From positions 1-7,547 of the forward strand of contig JAYEJJ010000316.1 in the NCBI GenBank assembly GCA_034660495.1: a stretch of 7,547 nucleotides of DNA. Direction: 5' to 3'. The position numbers and the translations under genes were made by a program. This DNA comes from DATFJZ01 sp034660495 (GTDB lineage: Bacteria > Desulfobacterota > Desulfobacteria > Desulfobacterales > Desulfobacteraceae). The notes below the pieces were generated by a model. That model saw only the letters and a program-made list of their open reading frames with translations. It was not told the DNA's origin and made no database searches. How positions within the stretch are numbered: the first letter of the stretch is position 1; the number at the start of each line of letters is the position of its first letter. This document shows, one piece after another, positions 1 to 6,872 of this stretch.

Positions 1-35
1 AGTACCTTGGGATGACTATATATTCCAATGTAACG

Positions 36-118
36 TAGCCACCAATTTTTCTGTGGCTTAGGCTAATCAACCGGGCTTACAAGTTGCCTTGCAAGCCCCT
101 GAGTCTTTAGCTCAGGGG
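36..118 (+). ncRNA. Possible 3' part of a TnpB-associated omega RNA
   Basis: TnpB nucleases of IS605/IS607 elements use an omega RNA that spans the 3' end of tnpB and the RE, with the guide immediately after the RE. The three consecutive hairpins ending at the RE hairpin have this architecture. If correct, the guide would be read from the bases just after about 121. No tnpB is visible and no covariance test was possible, so this is a structural inference only. Confidence 0.28.
96..118 (+). repeat. IS subterminal hairpin, left copy
   Basis: Arms CCCCTGAG (96-103) and CTCAGGGG (111-118) pair perfectly around TCTTTAG; T104 and G110 can add a wobble pair. All 23 bases, including the loop, recur in the same orientation at 7448-7470. 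The first three bases of the stem are shared with the 3' arm of the preceding hairpin (73-98), so the two folds compete at 96-98. Confidence 0.85.
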
Positions 119-170
119 TTGTTGACTCTAAAACAGACTGCTTGGGAAATTGCCAGGCCCTGTATTCAAT

Positions 171-195
171 CGAACGAGCGCTCAGTCAAACGCTC
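171..195. promoter_or_regulatory. Operator-like palindrome with a repeated half-site
   Basis: GAGCGCTC (176-183) is a perfect 8-bp palindrome set in imperfect flanks (CGAAC before, AGTCA after). The half-site CGCTC recurs at 191-195, 12 bp further on. Such palindromes resemble TetR-family operators. No regulator gene is nearby, and the site is about 110 bp upstream of the candidate fusA -35, so its role is uncertain. The rest of 122-295 is A-rich with no supportable gene. Confidence 0.25.
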
Positions 196-295
196 AAAGA
201 AAAAAATTAGATTAAATAAAAAAAAATGTCAAGGTTTCAAACAGATAAAACTGGAAATATATGGATACAGATACAGAAAAGGCAAGTTAAAATTC

Positions 296-322
296 TTGAC
301 ACACCCATGTCAATACTGTAAT
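296..322 (+). promoter_or_regulatory. Candidate sigma-70 promoter for fusA
   Basis: A perfect -35 TTGACA (296-301) is followed by TGTAAT (317-322, five of six to TATAAT). The spacer is 15 bp, shorter than the usual 16-18. A very A-rich stretch (196-226) lies upstream. Transcription would begin near 329, leaving a leader of about 37 nt before the ATG at 366. Confidence 0.45.
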
Positions 323-365
323 TAAGCCTAACATTTCACAAAAATCAAAATATACAGAGAATAAA

Positions 366-2396
366 ATGGGTAAGAAAACAGATATCAGATCAATAAGAAA
401 TATTGGGATAATGGCTCATATTGACGCGGGCAAAACCACTGTCACCGAGCGGATACTCTTTTACACGGGAAGATCCCACAAGATCGGCGAAGTCCATAAC
501 GGTGAAGCCGTAATGGACTGGATGGAGGACGAACAGAACCGGGGGATTACCATTACCTCTGCAGTCACCACCTGTCACTGGAATAAAAGTGAAGTTCATA
601 TCATTGACACCCCGGGCCATGTTGATTTTACCATAGAAGTTGAACGCGCCCTGCGGGTCCTTGACGGCGCCGTAGGGGTGTTCTGCGCTGTGGGCGGGGT
701 TGAACCCCAGTCCGAAACGGTGTGGCGCCAGGCGGACCGGTACAGGGTACCGCGGATTGCGTTTGTCAATAAAATGGACAGAACCGGGGCAGACTATTTC
801 AATACCATTGAAATGATAAAGAAAAGACTCAAGGCAACACCTCTGATCATGCAGCTTCCAGTGGGACAGGAAGAAAACTTTACAGGGGTGATCGATCTCC
901 TTGAAATGAAGCAGATCACCTGGAAGGATGAAACCCTCGGGGCTGTGTATGAAATCGGTGACATCCATCCTGATTATACCGAACAAGCAGATCAGTACCG
1001 TGAAAAACTCATTGAAGCGGTTGCAGAAACCAACGATGACATCATGGAAAAATACCTTTCAGAAGCGTCCATATCATTGAGCGATATGAAAGCCGCCATA
1101 CGAAAGGCCACCATTGGAAGGCAGCTTGTCCCTGTGCTTTGTGGGACAGCGCTGAAAAACAAGGGGGTCCAGCCCCTGCTCAACGCAATAGAATCTTTTC
1201 TGCCAAGTCCGGTGGATATCCCGCCTGTCCAGGGCGTCCGCCCTGACACCGAGGAACTGGTTGAATTCCCGGCAAAAGCATCTGCTCCCCTGGCCGCTCT
1301 GATTTTCAAGGTTTCCATGATTGAAGGCAGAAAGCTCTCCTTTGCAAGAATATACAGTGGTAAACTGATTGCCGGTACTGAAGTGTACACCCCTGCCCTG
1401 AACAAAAGGGAAAAATTGTCAAGAATTCTGAAAATGCATGCCAACAAGAGAGAACGAGTGAACGAGGCATCTGCCGGAGAAATTGTCGGCATTGTGGGGT
1501 TAAAGGATGCCACCACCGGCGATACCCTGTGCTCTGAAAAAGAACCAGTCCTCCTGGAAAAAATGGAATTTGACAAACCTGTGATCTCCATTGCTGTTGA
1601 ACCGAAAACCCATGCAGATCAGGAAAATATCGAGGAAGTGCTTGAAAAATTCACCATTGAGGACCCTACCCTCACGGTCACCACAGACGAGGATACCGGC
1701 CAGACGATTCTCTCGGGCATGGGTGAACTCCACCTTGAAATTATTATTTCAAGGATGCTCAGGGAATTTAAAACCAACGTCAATGTGGGAAGCCCCCAGG
1801 TGGTTTACCGGGAAACCATGACATCATCGTCAGAAGCCTCGGCTGTGTTTGACAGAGAAATATCCGGAAAAACTCATTTTGCAGAGGTAAAACTGGCACT
1901 TGCCCCCCGTACCAGAGGAGATGGAATCCTTTTTACCAGCAAGGCAAGGGAAGATCTCTTTCCTGAAGAATATATCGCTGCCATTGAAAAAGGCGCCCGG
2001 GAAAGTCTGGAAAGCGGCAGCCTCAAGGGGTATCCTGTTGTGGATACAGAAATCATCCTCAAAGGCGGTTCCATGAGCGACAACAGCTCTGTTCTGGCCT
2101 TTTCTGTATGCGCTTCCATGGCCTGCAGAAATGCCATGGAAAACGGCCAGATGTCCCTTCTTGAACCGATCATGGATGTGGAGATCTTTGTTCCTGAAGC
2201 CAGTATGGGGGATGCCATTGCAGATCTCAACACCCGGGGCGGCAAGATTGAATCCATAACCGCCAAAGGGGATATTCAGATCATCAGAGCAACGGTCTCG
2301 CTTTCAAAGATGTTCGGTTATTCCACTGCAATACGGTCAGCCACCCAGGGAAGGGGCACATTTACCATGCAGTTTGCCCGTTTTGACAACACCTAG
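366..2396 (+). CDS. fusA: Elongation factor G paralogue (divergent EF-G)
   Basis: A 676-residue translational GTPase, somewhat shorter than E. coli EF-G (704). The G domain is intact: G1 AHIDAGKT (17-24), switch I RGITIT (59-64), G3 DTPGH (81-85, with catalytic His85), G4 NKMD (135-138), G5-like CGTAL (259-263). Domains II and III follow, with GELHLE at 453-458, then domains IV/V ending RSATQGRGTFTMQF. EF-G normally drives ribosomal translocation and, with RRF, recycling. Domain IV is unusual: the GGRGQYG motif is replaced around ISGKTHF (499-505), the tip-loop His equivalent to E. coli His583 is Ser571 with one residue deleted nearby, and the second tip loop reads DLNTRGG (620-626) instead of DLNRRRG. 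The gene stands alone, outside any rpsL-rpsG-tuf context, with only a weak AGAGA ribosome site. It is therefore probably a secondary EF-G (EFG II or spdEFG-like); subfamily is not settled. Confidence 0.95.
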   Translation: MGKKTDIRSIRNIGIMAHIDAGKTTVTERILFYTGRSHKIGEVHNGEAVMDWMEDEQNRGITITSAVTTCHWNKSEVHIIDTPGHVDFTIEVERALRVLDGAVGVFCAVGGVEPQSETVWRQADRYRVPRIAFVNKMDRTGADYFNTIEMIKKRLKATPLIMQLPVGQEENFTGVIDLLEMKQITWKDETLGAVYEIGDIHPDYTEQADQYREKLIEAVAETNDDIMEKYLSEASISLSDMKAAIRKATIGRQLVPVLCGTALKNKGVQPLLNAIESFLPSPVDIPPVQGVRPDTEELVEFPAKASAPLAALIFKVSMIEGRKLSFARIYSGKLIAGTEVYTPALNKREKLSRILKMHANKRERVNEASAGEIVGIVGLKDATTGDTLCSEKEPVLLEKMEFDKPVISIAVEPKTHADQENIEEVLEKFTIEDPTLTVTTDEDTGQTILSGMGELHLEIIISRMLREFKTNVNVGSPQVVYRETMTSSSEASAVFDREISGKTHFAEVKLALAPRTRGDGILFTSKAREDLFPEEYIAAIEKGARESLESGSLKGYPVVDTEIILKGGSMSDNSSVLAFSVCASMACRNAMENGQMSLLEPIMDVEIFVPEASMGDAIADLNTRGGKIESITAKGDIQIIRATVSLSKMFGYSTAIRSATQGRGTFTMQFARFDNT

Positions 2397-3811
2397 GAAT
2401 CTGTACGGGGTTTAAAATTTTTCTTACATTTTTCTGAAAGCGCATCTGCCCTGGCTTTTTTTTCAGGGTCATCCAGTTGTTTAAGGCTTTGCTGCAGATG
2501 GAAGCAGCAGTTTCTCATTTCATTGATTTCATTGTAGTAAAGCGCCAGATAGAAATGACAGGTCCCCTGGTCCCCTTTTTCCCCTGAAATTTTTGCCAGA
2601 TGATAATATGCCCTGGGAAAGAGGAGGTCATCACCAGCAATCAGGCGTGAAAAATTCTTTTCAGCTTCCCCGGCAATTCCGGTTTCAAGCAGGGCAATCC
2701 CGCGGTAATAGGAAACAAAGGGAGCGAGTTCTGGTACGGTATCAAGGTCTTTAAAAATGGCCAGAGCTTTTTTGTATTCACCGCTCATGCATCTGATTCT
2801 GGCCTTTTCAAAACGGATCAAGGGGTCCATTGTCCTGGTGGCGGCAGCCTGGTCTAAATGGAAAAGGGCTTTGTCAAACCTTGATTTGCGAATCAACACC
2901 AGGGCCATGCCATAGTGAACCGCCCCATTGTCAGGCTCTTTTTTCAGCTGAGCGGCAAGCTTCTGCTCTGCCTCATCCCTGTTGCCGTACAACCCGGTCA
3001 ATCTGTATTTAATGACTTCAAAACGAAAGGGATCAATAAGGGGCTTTTCTTTTTTTTCCCTGTAATGGTCTTCCATCCAGCGCTGGATAAAAACAATCCT
3101 GTCTTTGGTGCCGGGGTGGGTTTTTAAATATCCCGGAATGGCATCTGTGCCATAAAAATCATTGTCCCTGATCTTTTTAAGACCGGTTAGCAGCCCTTTT
3201 GGAGAAAAGGAGGCATCACAGGCAAATTTAAGCCCTTTCTGGTCCGCTTCTGTTTCGTTTTCCCTGCTAAAGGCCAGCATGGATGTCTGACCTGCTGCAG
3301 CTGAACTCATGATCACCCCCTGGGCCGCATCCCCGCCTCCGGCAACGCCCACCAGGATACCTGCCAGCAGGCCTGCAAGGGTCCCGAAATTCACAAACCT
3401 GGAACGGTCTATCATCTGGGACACATGACGGCAGACTGCATGACCCACCTCATGGGCCAGGATACCGGCAAGCTCATCAATATAATCAAGGGATGTGAAC
3501 AATCCCCGGTTGATAAAAATATTGGCGCCTGGACCGGCAAAGGCATTAAACCGGTCTTCATCCACAATTCTGAAATTAAATTCAAAGGACTGGGGCGGCA
3601 CATTGGCCACAATACATCTGCCTAAATCCTCAATAAACCCATTGGCCAGAGGATCTTTAATGACTGCCCCGGTTTTTTCAATACTTGCCACAAACTCTTT
3701 GGCCAGTTTTTTTTCCTCACTGACTGAAATACCGTAAACCGGACTTGAAAAGAGAATGACCGTCAGAAAAACGGCCCATATACGCTTAATTTTTCCTGTT
3801 AAGCATTTCAT
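2393..3811 (-). CDS. BepA-like M48 zinc metalloprotease with TPR repeats, secreted
   Basis: A 472-residue protein from the chosen start. An N-terminal signal peptide (basic MKCLTGKIKR, hydrophobic core, likely cleavage after VYG at residue 27) sends it to the periplasm. The protease domain has HEVGH (120-124) with zinc ligands His120 and His124, and the third ligand Glu188 in ETEAD. An Ala/Gly-rich hydrophobic stretch lies between (about 141-180). THPGTKDR at 231-238 carries a His in the place of the regulatory His of E. coli BepA. Residues about 263-458 form TPR-like helical repeats. Family members degrade or chaperone outer-membrane proteins, for example LptD assembly by BepA. The ATG at 3811 is preferred over an in-frame ATG at 3877: it has AAGGGG six bases upstream and begins a proper signal peptide. 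The stop overlaps the fusA stop. Confidence 0.9.
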   Translation of the reverse strand: MKCLTGKIKRIWAVFLTVILFSSPVYGISVSEEKKLAKEFVASIEKTGAVIKDPLANGFIEDLGRCIVANVPPQSFEFNFRIVDEDRFNAFAGPGANIFINRGLFTSLDYIDELAGILAHEVGHAVCRHVSQMIDRSRFVNFGTLAGLLAGILVGVAGGGDAAQGVIMSSAAAGQTSMLAFSRENETEADQKGLKFACDASFSPKGLLTGLKKIRDNDFYGTDAIPGYLKTHPGTKDRIVFIQRWMEDHYREKKEKPLIDPFRFEVIKYRLTGLYGNRDEAEQKLAAQLKKEPDNGAVHYGMALVLIRKSRFDKALFHLDQAAATRTMDPLIRFEKARIRCMSGEYKKALAIFKDLDTVPELAPFVSYYRGIALLETGIAGEAEKNFSRLIAGDDLLFPRAYYHLAKISGEKGDQGTCHFYLALYYNEINEMRNCCFHLQQSLKQLDDPEKKARADALSEKCKKNFKPRTDS

Positions 3812-3817
3812 GTATTG

Positions 3818-3823
3818 CCCCTT
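3818..3823 (-). promoter_or_regulatory. Ribosome binding site deciding the M48 start
   Basis: On the minus strand AAGGGG is followed by a six-base spacer and the ATG at 3811. The upstream in-frame ATG at 3877 has no comparable site and would bury the signal peptide behind 22 residues. Confidence 0.7.
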
Positions 3824-3844
3824 TAAAATTTCAAGCTTTTTTAT

Positions 3845-3877
3845 ATGAAAGTCCATGTTACCGACGTGGCCTTTCAT
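3845..3877 (-). other. Hairpin in the leader of the M48 gene
   Basis: ATGAAAG (3845-3851) pairs with CTTTCAT (3871-3877). After one T-C mismatch, CCA (3853-3855) pairs with TGG (3867-3869), then a T-G wobble and a G-C pair close a seven-base loop. It lies 34-66 bases upstream of the start codon. No T-run follows on the minus strand, so it is not a classical terminator; a leader regulatory or stabilising role is possible. Confidence 0.45.
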
Positions 3878-3887
3878 GATTAGTTGT

Positions 3888-3917
3888 GGGCAGAACGAGA
3901 TGTAAAGTAATCTGCCC
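3888..3917. repeat. Inverted repeat, 7-bp arms
   Basis: GGGCAGA (3888-3894) and TCTGCCC (3911-3917) are perfect arms around a 16-base AT-rich spacer, in the gap between aconitase and the M48 gene. It could be an operator or a weak hairpin. No promoter with good consensus is seen in 3812-4092. Confidence 0.35.
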
Positions 3918-4092
3918 GTGGCAGTTATAGATGTCCTTGAATGACCTGATACATAAAGTTAATGCTCGCACGGTTAAGTTCCGCTGAAAGCATGAATAAA
4001 ATCGGCATCAAGTCATGCTGGGACTACTATAGTCTGGGTTTATAAAAAAAATGCTTATCCTGCACAAAAGAAAAAACTCCCCAGAAAAGAAA

Positions 4093-6720
4093 TCAATTCT
4101 GTAATATTTTTGCCAGCACGTACTTGAGAATCCCGCCGCTTCTGTAGTAGGCCAGCTCAACATCTGAGTCAAGCCTTGCCGTTACTTTAAAAACCAGGGT
4201 TTCTCCATTCTCCTTTAAGGCTTTGACTGTCAGTTCAGCAGACGGCTGTACCTGGTCCAGGCCCTGGATGTCAAAGATTTCAGTTCCCGTGATCCCCAGC
4301 TGCTCCCAGGTTTTTTCCGTTAACACCAGGGGAAGCACCCCCATGCCGAGAAGATTGCTTCTGTGAATTCTTTCAAAGGACTGAGCCATTACGGCCCGGA
4401 CTCCCAGAAGCGCGGTTCCCTTGGCGGCCCAGTCCCGGGACGACCCGGTTCCGTATTCCTTTCCGCCCAGAACAACAAGGGGCACCTTTTCCCGTTTATA
4501 GTCCATGGCCGCCTGATAAACCGAATCCTTTCGGTTTTCAGAGAATTTCAGGGTAAAACTGCCTGGATCCGGTACAAGAAAATTTTTGATCCGGATATTG
4601 CCGAAGGTTCCCCGCATCATCACCTCGTGATTGCCGCGTCTTGACCCGTAGGAATTAAAATTCTCCTCAGAAACACCATGGTCTGCCAGGTATTTTCCTG
4701 CGGGATAGTCTGCCGGAATGGCGCCGGCTGGCGAGATATGATCCGTTGTCACGGAATCCCCGAGAAAAAGAAGCGCGCGGGCGCTTTTTAAATTCAAAGG
4801 ATCTGATGCCTCAAGGGAGAAATCCTCAAAAAAGGGCGGTTTTCTGATATACTGGGAATCTTTGTCCCACACAAAGGTCTTGCTCTCTTCAACCTCAAGT
4901 TTCTGCCAGAACCTATCCCCCTGAAATATAGATGCATATTGATTTTTAAAAAACACGGACTTTACATGGCTTTGCATCAAAACTTCAATTTCCCTGTCAT
5001 CGGGCCAGATATCCTTCATAAACACGGGATTATTCTGGTCATCACAGCCCAGCGGTTCTGTATCAAGGTCAATGTCCATGCGGCCGGCAAGGGCATAGAC
5101 AATGACCAGCAGCGGCGACATTAAATAATTGGCCTTGACACTCTGGTGGACCCTGGCCTCAAAATTCCTGTTCCCTGACAGCACCGCTGCCACCTTGAGA
5201 TCATTATCCTTAATGCGTTTTTCAATCTCAGGATCAAGGGGCCCGCTGTTTCCAATACAGGACATGCACCCAAATCCATCTATATGAAATCCAAGCTGCT
5301 CCAGAAAGGGCATAAGCCCTGCAGCCTCAAGATAATCCCCCACCACCCGTGAGCCCGGCGCAAGGGATGTTTTCACAAACCAGGGTACTTTAAGTCCTTT
5401 TTCAACTGCTTTTTTTGCCACAAGACCTGCTCCGGTCATAACAAAGGGATTTGAGGTGTTGGTACAGGAGGTCACAGAGGCAATCACAATACTGCCCGTG
5501 CCCAGTTCTTCTTTTTTCCGCCCGGTTTCAGGGGCAAATTCGTTTTGGAACACCTGTTTGACACGGGGCAGTTCCATACGGTCCTGGGGTCTGGCAGGCC
5601 CTGCAATACATGGCTTTATTTCTGACAGATCAATCGTAATCCGGGTTGAAAACGCAATATCATCACTGTTATCGTAAAAAAGCGCGCATGCCCGGCAGTA
5701 GCCTTCAACAATGGCAGCTGTTTTCTCCCTTGCTGTCAATTTAAGATAATCAAGGGTATTTTTATCTATGGGGAAAAAACCAATGGTTGAGCCGTATTCC
5801 GGGGCCATATTGGCGATGGTGGCACGGTCTGTCAAAGAAAGTTTCTTCATGCCCGGCCCGGTAAATTCCACAAATTTTTCCACGACATTGTGCTCCCTAA
5901 GCACCTGGGTAATGAAAAGAACAATATCCGTGGCTGTCACCCCCGAAGCCGGTTTGCCCGTTAAGCTCACACCCACCACCTCAGGCAGGTTCATAAAATA
6001 GGGCTGACCCAGCATGACCGCTTCCGCCTCAATGCCGCCAACGCCCCAGCCCAGAACCCCCAGACCATTAATCATGGTGGTATGGGAATCCGTTCCCACC
6101 AGCGTATCCGGATAGGCCAGACAGGTGTTTCCAGATTCCTCTCTTGTGATCACATCAGCCAGGTATTCAAGGTTGACCTGGTGACATATACCTGACCCCG
6201 GAGGAACCACCCTGAAATTTTTAAAACTCTTCTGCGCCCATTTCAACAGGGTGTAGCGTTCATGATTGCGCTGGTATTCCTTTTCCATATTTCTGGCAGC
6301 CGCATCTGTCTGCCCGTAAAAATCCACCTGTACAGAATGATCCACAACAAGATCCACAGGAACCAGGGGATTGATTTTTTCCGGATTTCCTCCGTGATCC
6401 AGGACCGCATCCCGCATGGCGGCCAGGTCAACCACGGCCGGCACCCCTGTGAAATCCTGCATCAATACACGGGACGGATGATAGGGAATCATAACCGGCG
6501 TTTTAACGTCTTTTTTTCCCCATTCCAGCACATGGATCACATCCTGTTCCAACACTGTTTTTCCATCCATATGCCGCAGCAGATTCTCAAGCAGTATGCG
6601 TATGGAAAACGGAAGTCGGCTGACCTTCTCCCCTTGTGTGTCTGTAAGTGCTGCAATGTTATAAACGCTATATTCCTGATCATCAATATTTAAAATCTGC
6701 CTGCAGTCCGGCAATGTCAT
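4093..6720 (-). CDS. acnA: Aconitate hydratase (AcnA/IRP type)
   Basis: An 875-residue aconitase interconverting citrate and isocitrate via cis-aconitate in the TCA/glyoxylate cycle, in the cytoplasm. Length and motif order match the AcnA family (about 870-900), not AcnB. Visible motifs: GTDSHTT (209-215) and the following GVGGIEAE; three [4Fe-4S] ligands Cys419 (SCTNTSNP), Cys485 and Cys488 (GCMSCIGNSG); a C-terminal swivel domain with GDSVTTDHISPAG, GNHEVMMRGTF, GTGSSRDWAAKG (757-768) and SFERIHRSNLLGMGVLPL. No disruption is seen and all key residues are present. The ATG at 6720 is chosen over one at 6750 because AAGGAG sits six bases upstream and the family N-terminus needs no extra ten residues. 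The M48 gene lies downstream on the same strand but 281 bp away, so co-transcription is unlikely. In an acetate-oxidising sulfate reducer this would be an oxidative TCA enzyme (inference). Confidence 0.96.
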   Translation of the reverse strand: MTLPDCRQILNIDDQEYSVYNIAALTDTQGEKVSRLPFSIRILLENLLRHMDGKTVLEQDVIHVLEWGKKDVKTPVMIPYHPSRVLMQDFTGVPAVVDLAAMRDAVLDHGGNPEKINPLVPVDLVVDHSVQVDFYGQTDAAARNMEKEYQRNHERYTLLKWAQKSFKNFRVVPPGSGICHQVNLEYLADVITREESGNTCLAYPDTLVGTDSHTTMINGLGVLGWGVGGIEAEAVMLGQPYFMNLPEVVGVSLTGKPASGVTATDIVLFITQVLREHNVVEKFVEFTGPGMKKLSLTDRATIANMAPEYGSTIGFFPIDKNTLDYLKLTAREKTAAIVEGYCRACALFYDNSDDIAFSTRITIDLSEIKPCIAGPARPQDRMELPRVKQVFQNEFAPETGRKKEELGTGSIVIASVTSCTNTSNPFVMTGAGLVAKKAVEKGLKVPWFVKTSLAPGSRVVGDYLEAAGLMPFLEQLGFHIDGFGCMSCIGNSGPLDPEIEKRIKDNDLKVAAVLSGNRNFEARVHQSVKANYLMSPLLVIVYALAGRMDIDLDTEPLGCDDQNNPVFMKDIWPDDREIEVLMQSHVKSVFFKNQYASIFQGDRFWQKLEVEESKTFVWDKDSQYIRKPPFFEDFSLEASDPLNLKSARALLFLGDSVTTDHISPAGAIPADYPAGKYLADHGVSEENFNSYGSRRGNHEVMMRGTFGNIRIKNFLVPDPGSFTLKFSENRKDSVYQAAMDYKREKVPLVVLGGKEYGTGSSRDWAAKGTALLGVRAVMAQSFERIHRSNLLGMGVLPLVLTEKTWEQLGITGTEIFDIQGLDQVQPSAELTVKALKENGETLVFKVTARLDSDVELAYYRSGGILKYVLAKILQN

Positions 6721-6721
6721 G

Positions 6722-6741
6722 GGCTTCTCCTTATGAAAGCC
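6722..6741 (-). promoter_or_regulatory. acnA Shine-Dalgarno presented in a small hairpin loop
   Basis: On the minus strand GGCTT and AAGCC (6737-6741 and 6722-6726) form a 5-bp stem whose ten-base loop holds AAGGAG (6727-6732). The strong site with a six-base spacer fixes the start at 6720. The bases GCTTTCAT next to it can instead pair with ATGAAAGC encoded at 6781-6788, giving a possible alternative fold. Confidence 0.5.
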
Positions 6742-6751
6742 TTCAGCCATC

Positions 6752-6786
6752 AGTACTCAGCTAACAGCTAAAAGCTAAAAGCTTTC
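6752..6786. repeat. Heptanucleotide tandem array 1 (AGCTAAA-type)
   Basis: Five 7-bp units lie in exact register from 6752. The second to fourth are AGCTAAC, then AGCTAAA twice; the first (AGTACTC) and last (AGCTTTC) are degenerate. The array lies in the acnA leader region, and its last unit runs into stem-loop repeat copy A. Confidence 0.7.
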
Positions 6787-6819
6787 ATGCTTTGTTGTGT
6801 CCGCCAGGACATGTGGGTT
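6786..6819. repeat. Stem-loop repeat, copy A
   Basis: CATGCTTTGTTG (6786-6797) is followed by a hairpin with arms TGTCC/GGACA and loop GCCA (6798-6811), then TGTGGGTT (6812-6819). Copy B at 6874-6908 has nearly the same flanks but a different, still paired stem. Confidence 0.65.
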
Positions 6820-6845
6820 TATAAGAAACTTGAAACAAGATACAA
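6818..6845 (-). promoter_or_regulatory. Weak candidate acnA promoter
   Basis: Read on the minus strand, TATAAA (6818-6823) is a good -10. TTGTAT (6840-6845), contributed by heptad array 2, is 16 bp upstream and matches only three of six -35 positions. The heptads place several TTG triplets at 7-bp steps. The transcript would start near 6811, within copy A. Confidence 0.3.
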
Positions 6846-6852
6846 GAAACAA
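6825..6852. repeat. Heptanucleotide tandem array 2 (GAWACAA-type)
   Basis: Four exact-register 7-bp units with consensus GAWACAA lie between stem-loop copies A and B: the first ends CTT instead of CAA, the third has GAT for GAA. A fifth degenerate unit starts with GAC at 6853. The unit sequence differs from array 1, but the period is the same. Confidence 0.7.
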
Positions 6853-6872
6853 GACGCGGTACAATTCAAGTC

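Larger units (their letters stand above)
1..121 (+). mobile_element. Right end of an IS200/IS605-type element (partial)
   Basis: Three hairpins lie in series and end in one whose 23-nt core is repeated exactly at 7448-7470 beside a TnpA fragment. Hairpin 1 pairs AGCCAC (37-42) with GTGGCT (53-58). Hairpin 2 (73-98) has arms GGGCTT/AAGCCC and CAAG/CTTG around one A-C mismatch and a TTGC loop. Hairpin 3 is 96-118. Subterminal hairpins at both ends are typical of IS200/IS605 elements. With no TnpA C-terminus here, this is most simply the RE of an element whose tnpB side lies to the left, outside the window. No TnpB C-terminus can be recognised in 1-60, so the assignment rests on the structure and the shared hairpin. 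The exact RE cleavage site cannot be fixed; it should fall a few bases after 118. Confidence 0.6.

Noticed and set aside
89..325. 78-codon plus-strand ORF in front of fusA
   Set aside because: It begins inside the IS hairpin, runs through the A-rich leader and over the candidate fusA promoter, has poly-Lys composition from A-tracts and no ribosome site.
390..2266. Long minus-strand ORFs (about 130-199 codons) across fusA
   Set aside because: They are antisense shadows of a strongly conserved EF-G; their translations show no domain or motif and they lack ribosome sites.
3812..3877. Longer M48 protein starting at the ATG at 3877
   Set aside because: The extra 22 residues precede a good signal peptide, the ATG lies in a hairpin stem, and the better ribosome site belongs to the ATG at 3811.
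4022..4034. Short palindrome GACTA/TAGTC after acnA as a terminator
   Set aside because: Only five base pairs, A/T-rich, with no adjacent T-run on the minus strand; too weak to call.
6721..6750. Longer aconitase starting at the ATG at 6750
   Set aside because: The AAGGAG six bases before the ATG at 6720 decides the start; the extra ten codons would cover that site.
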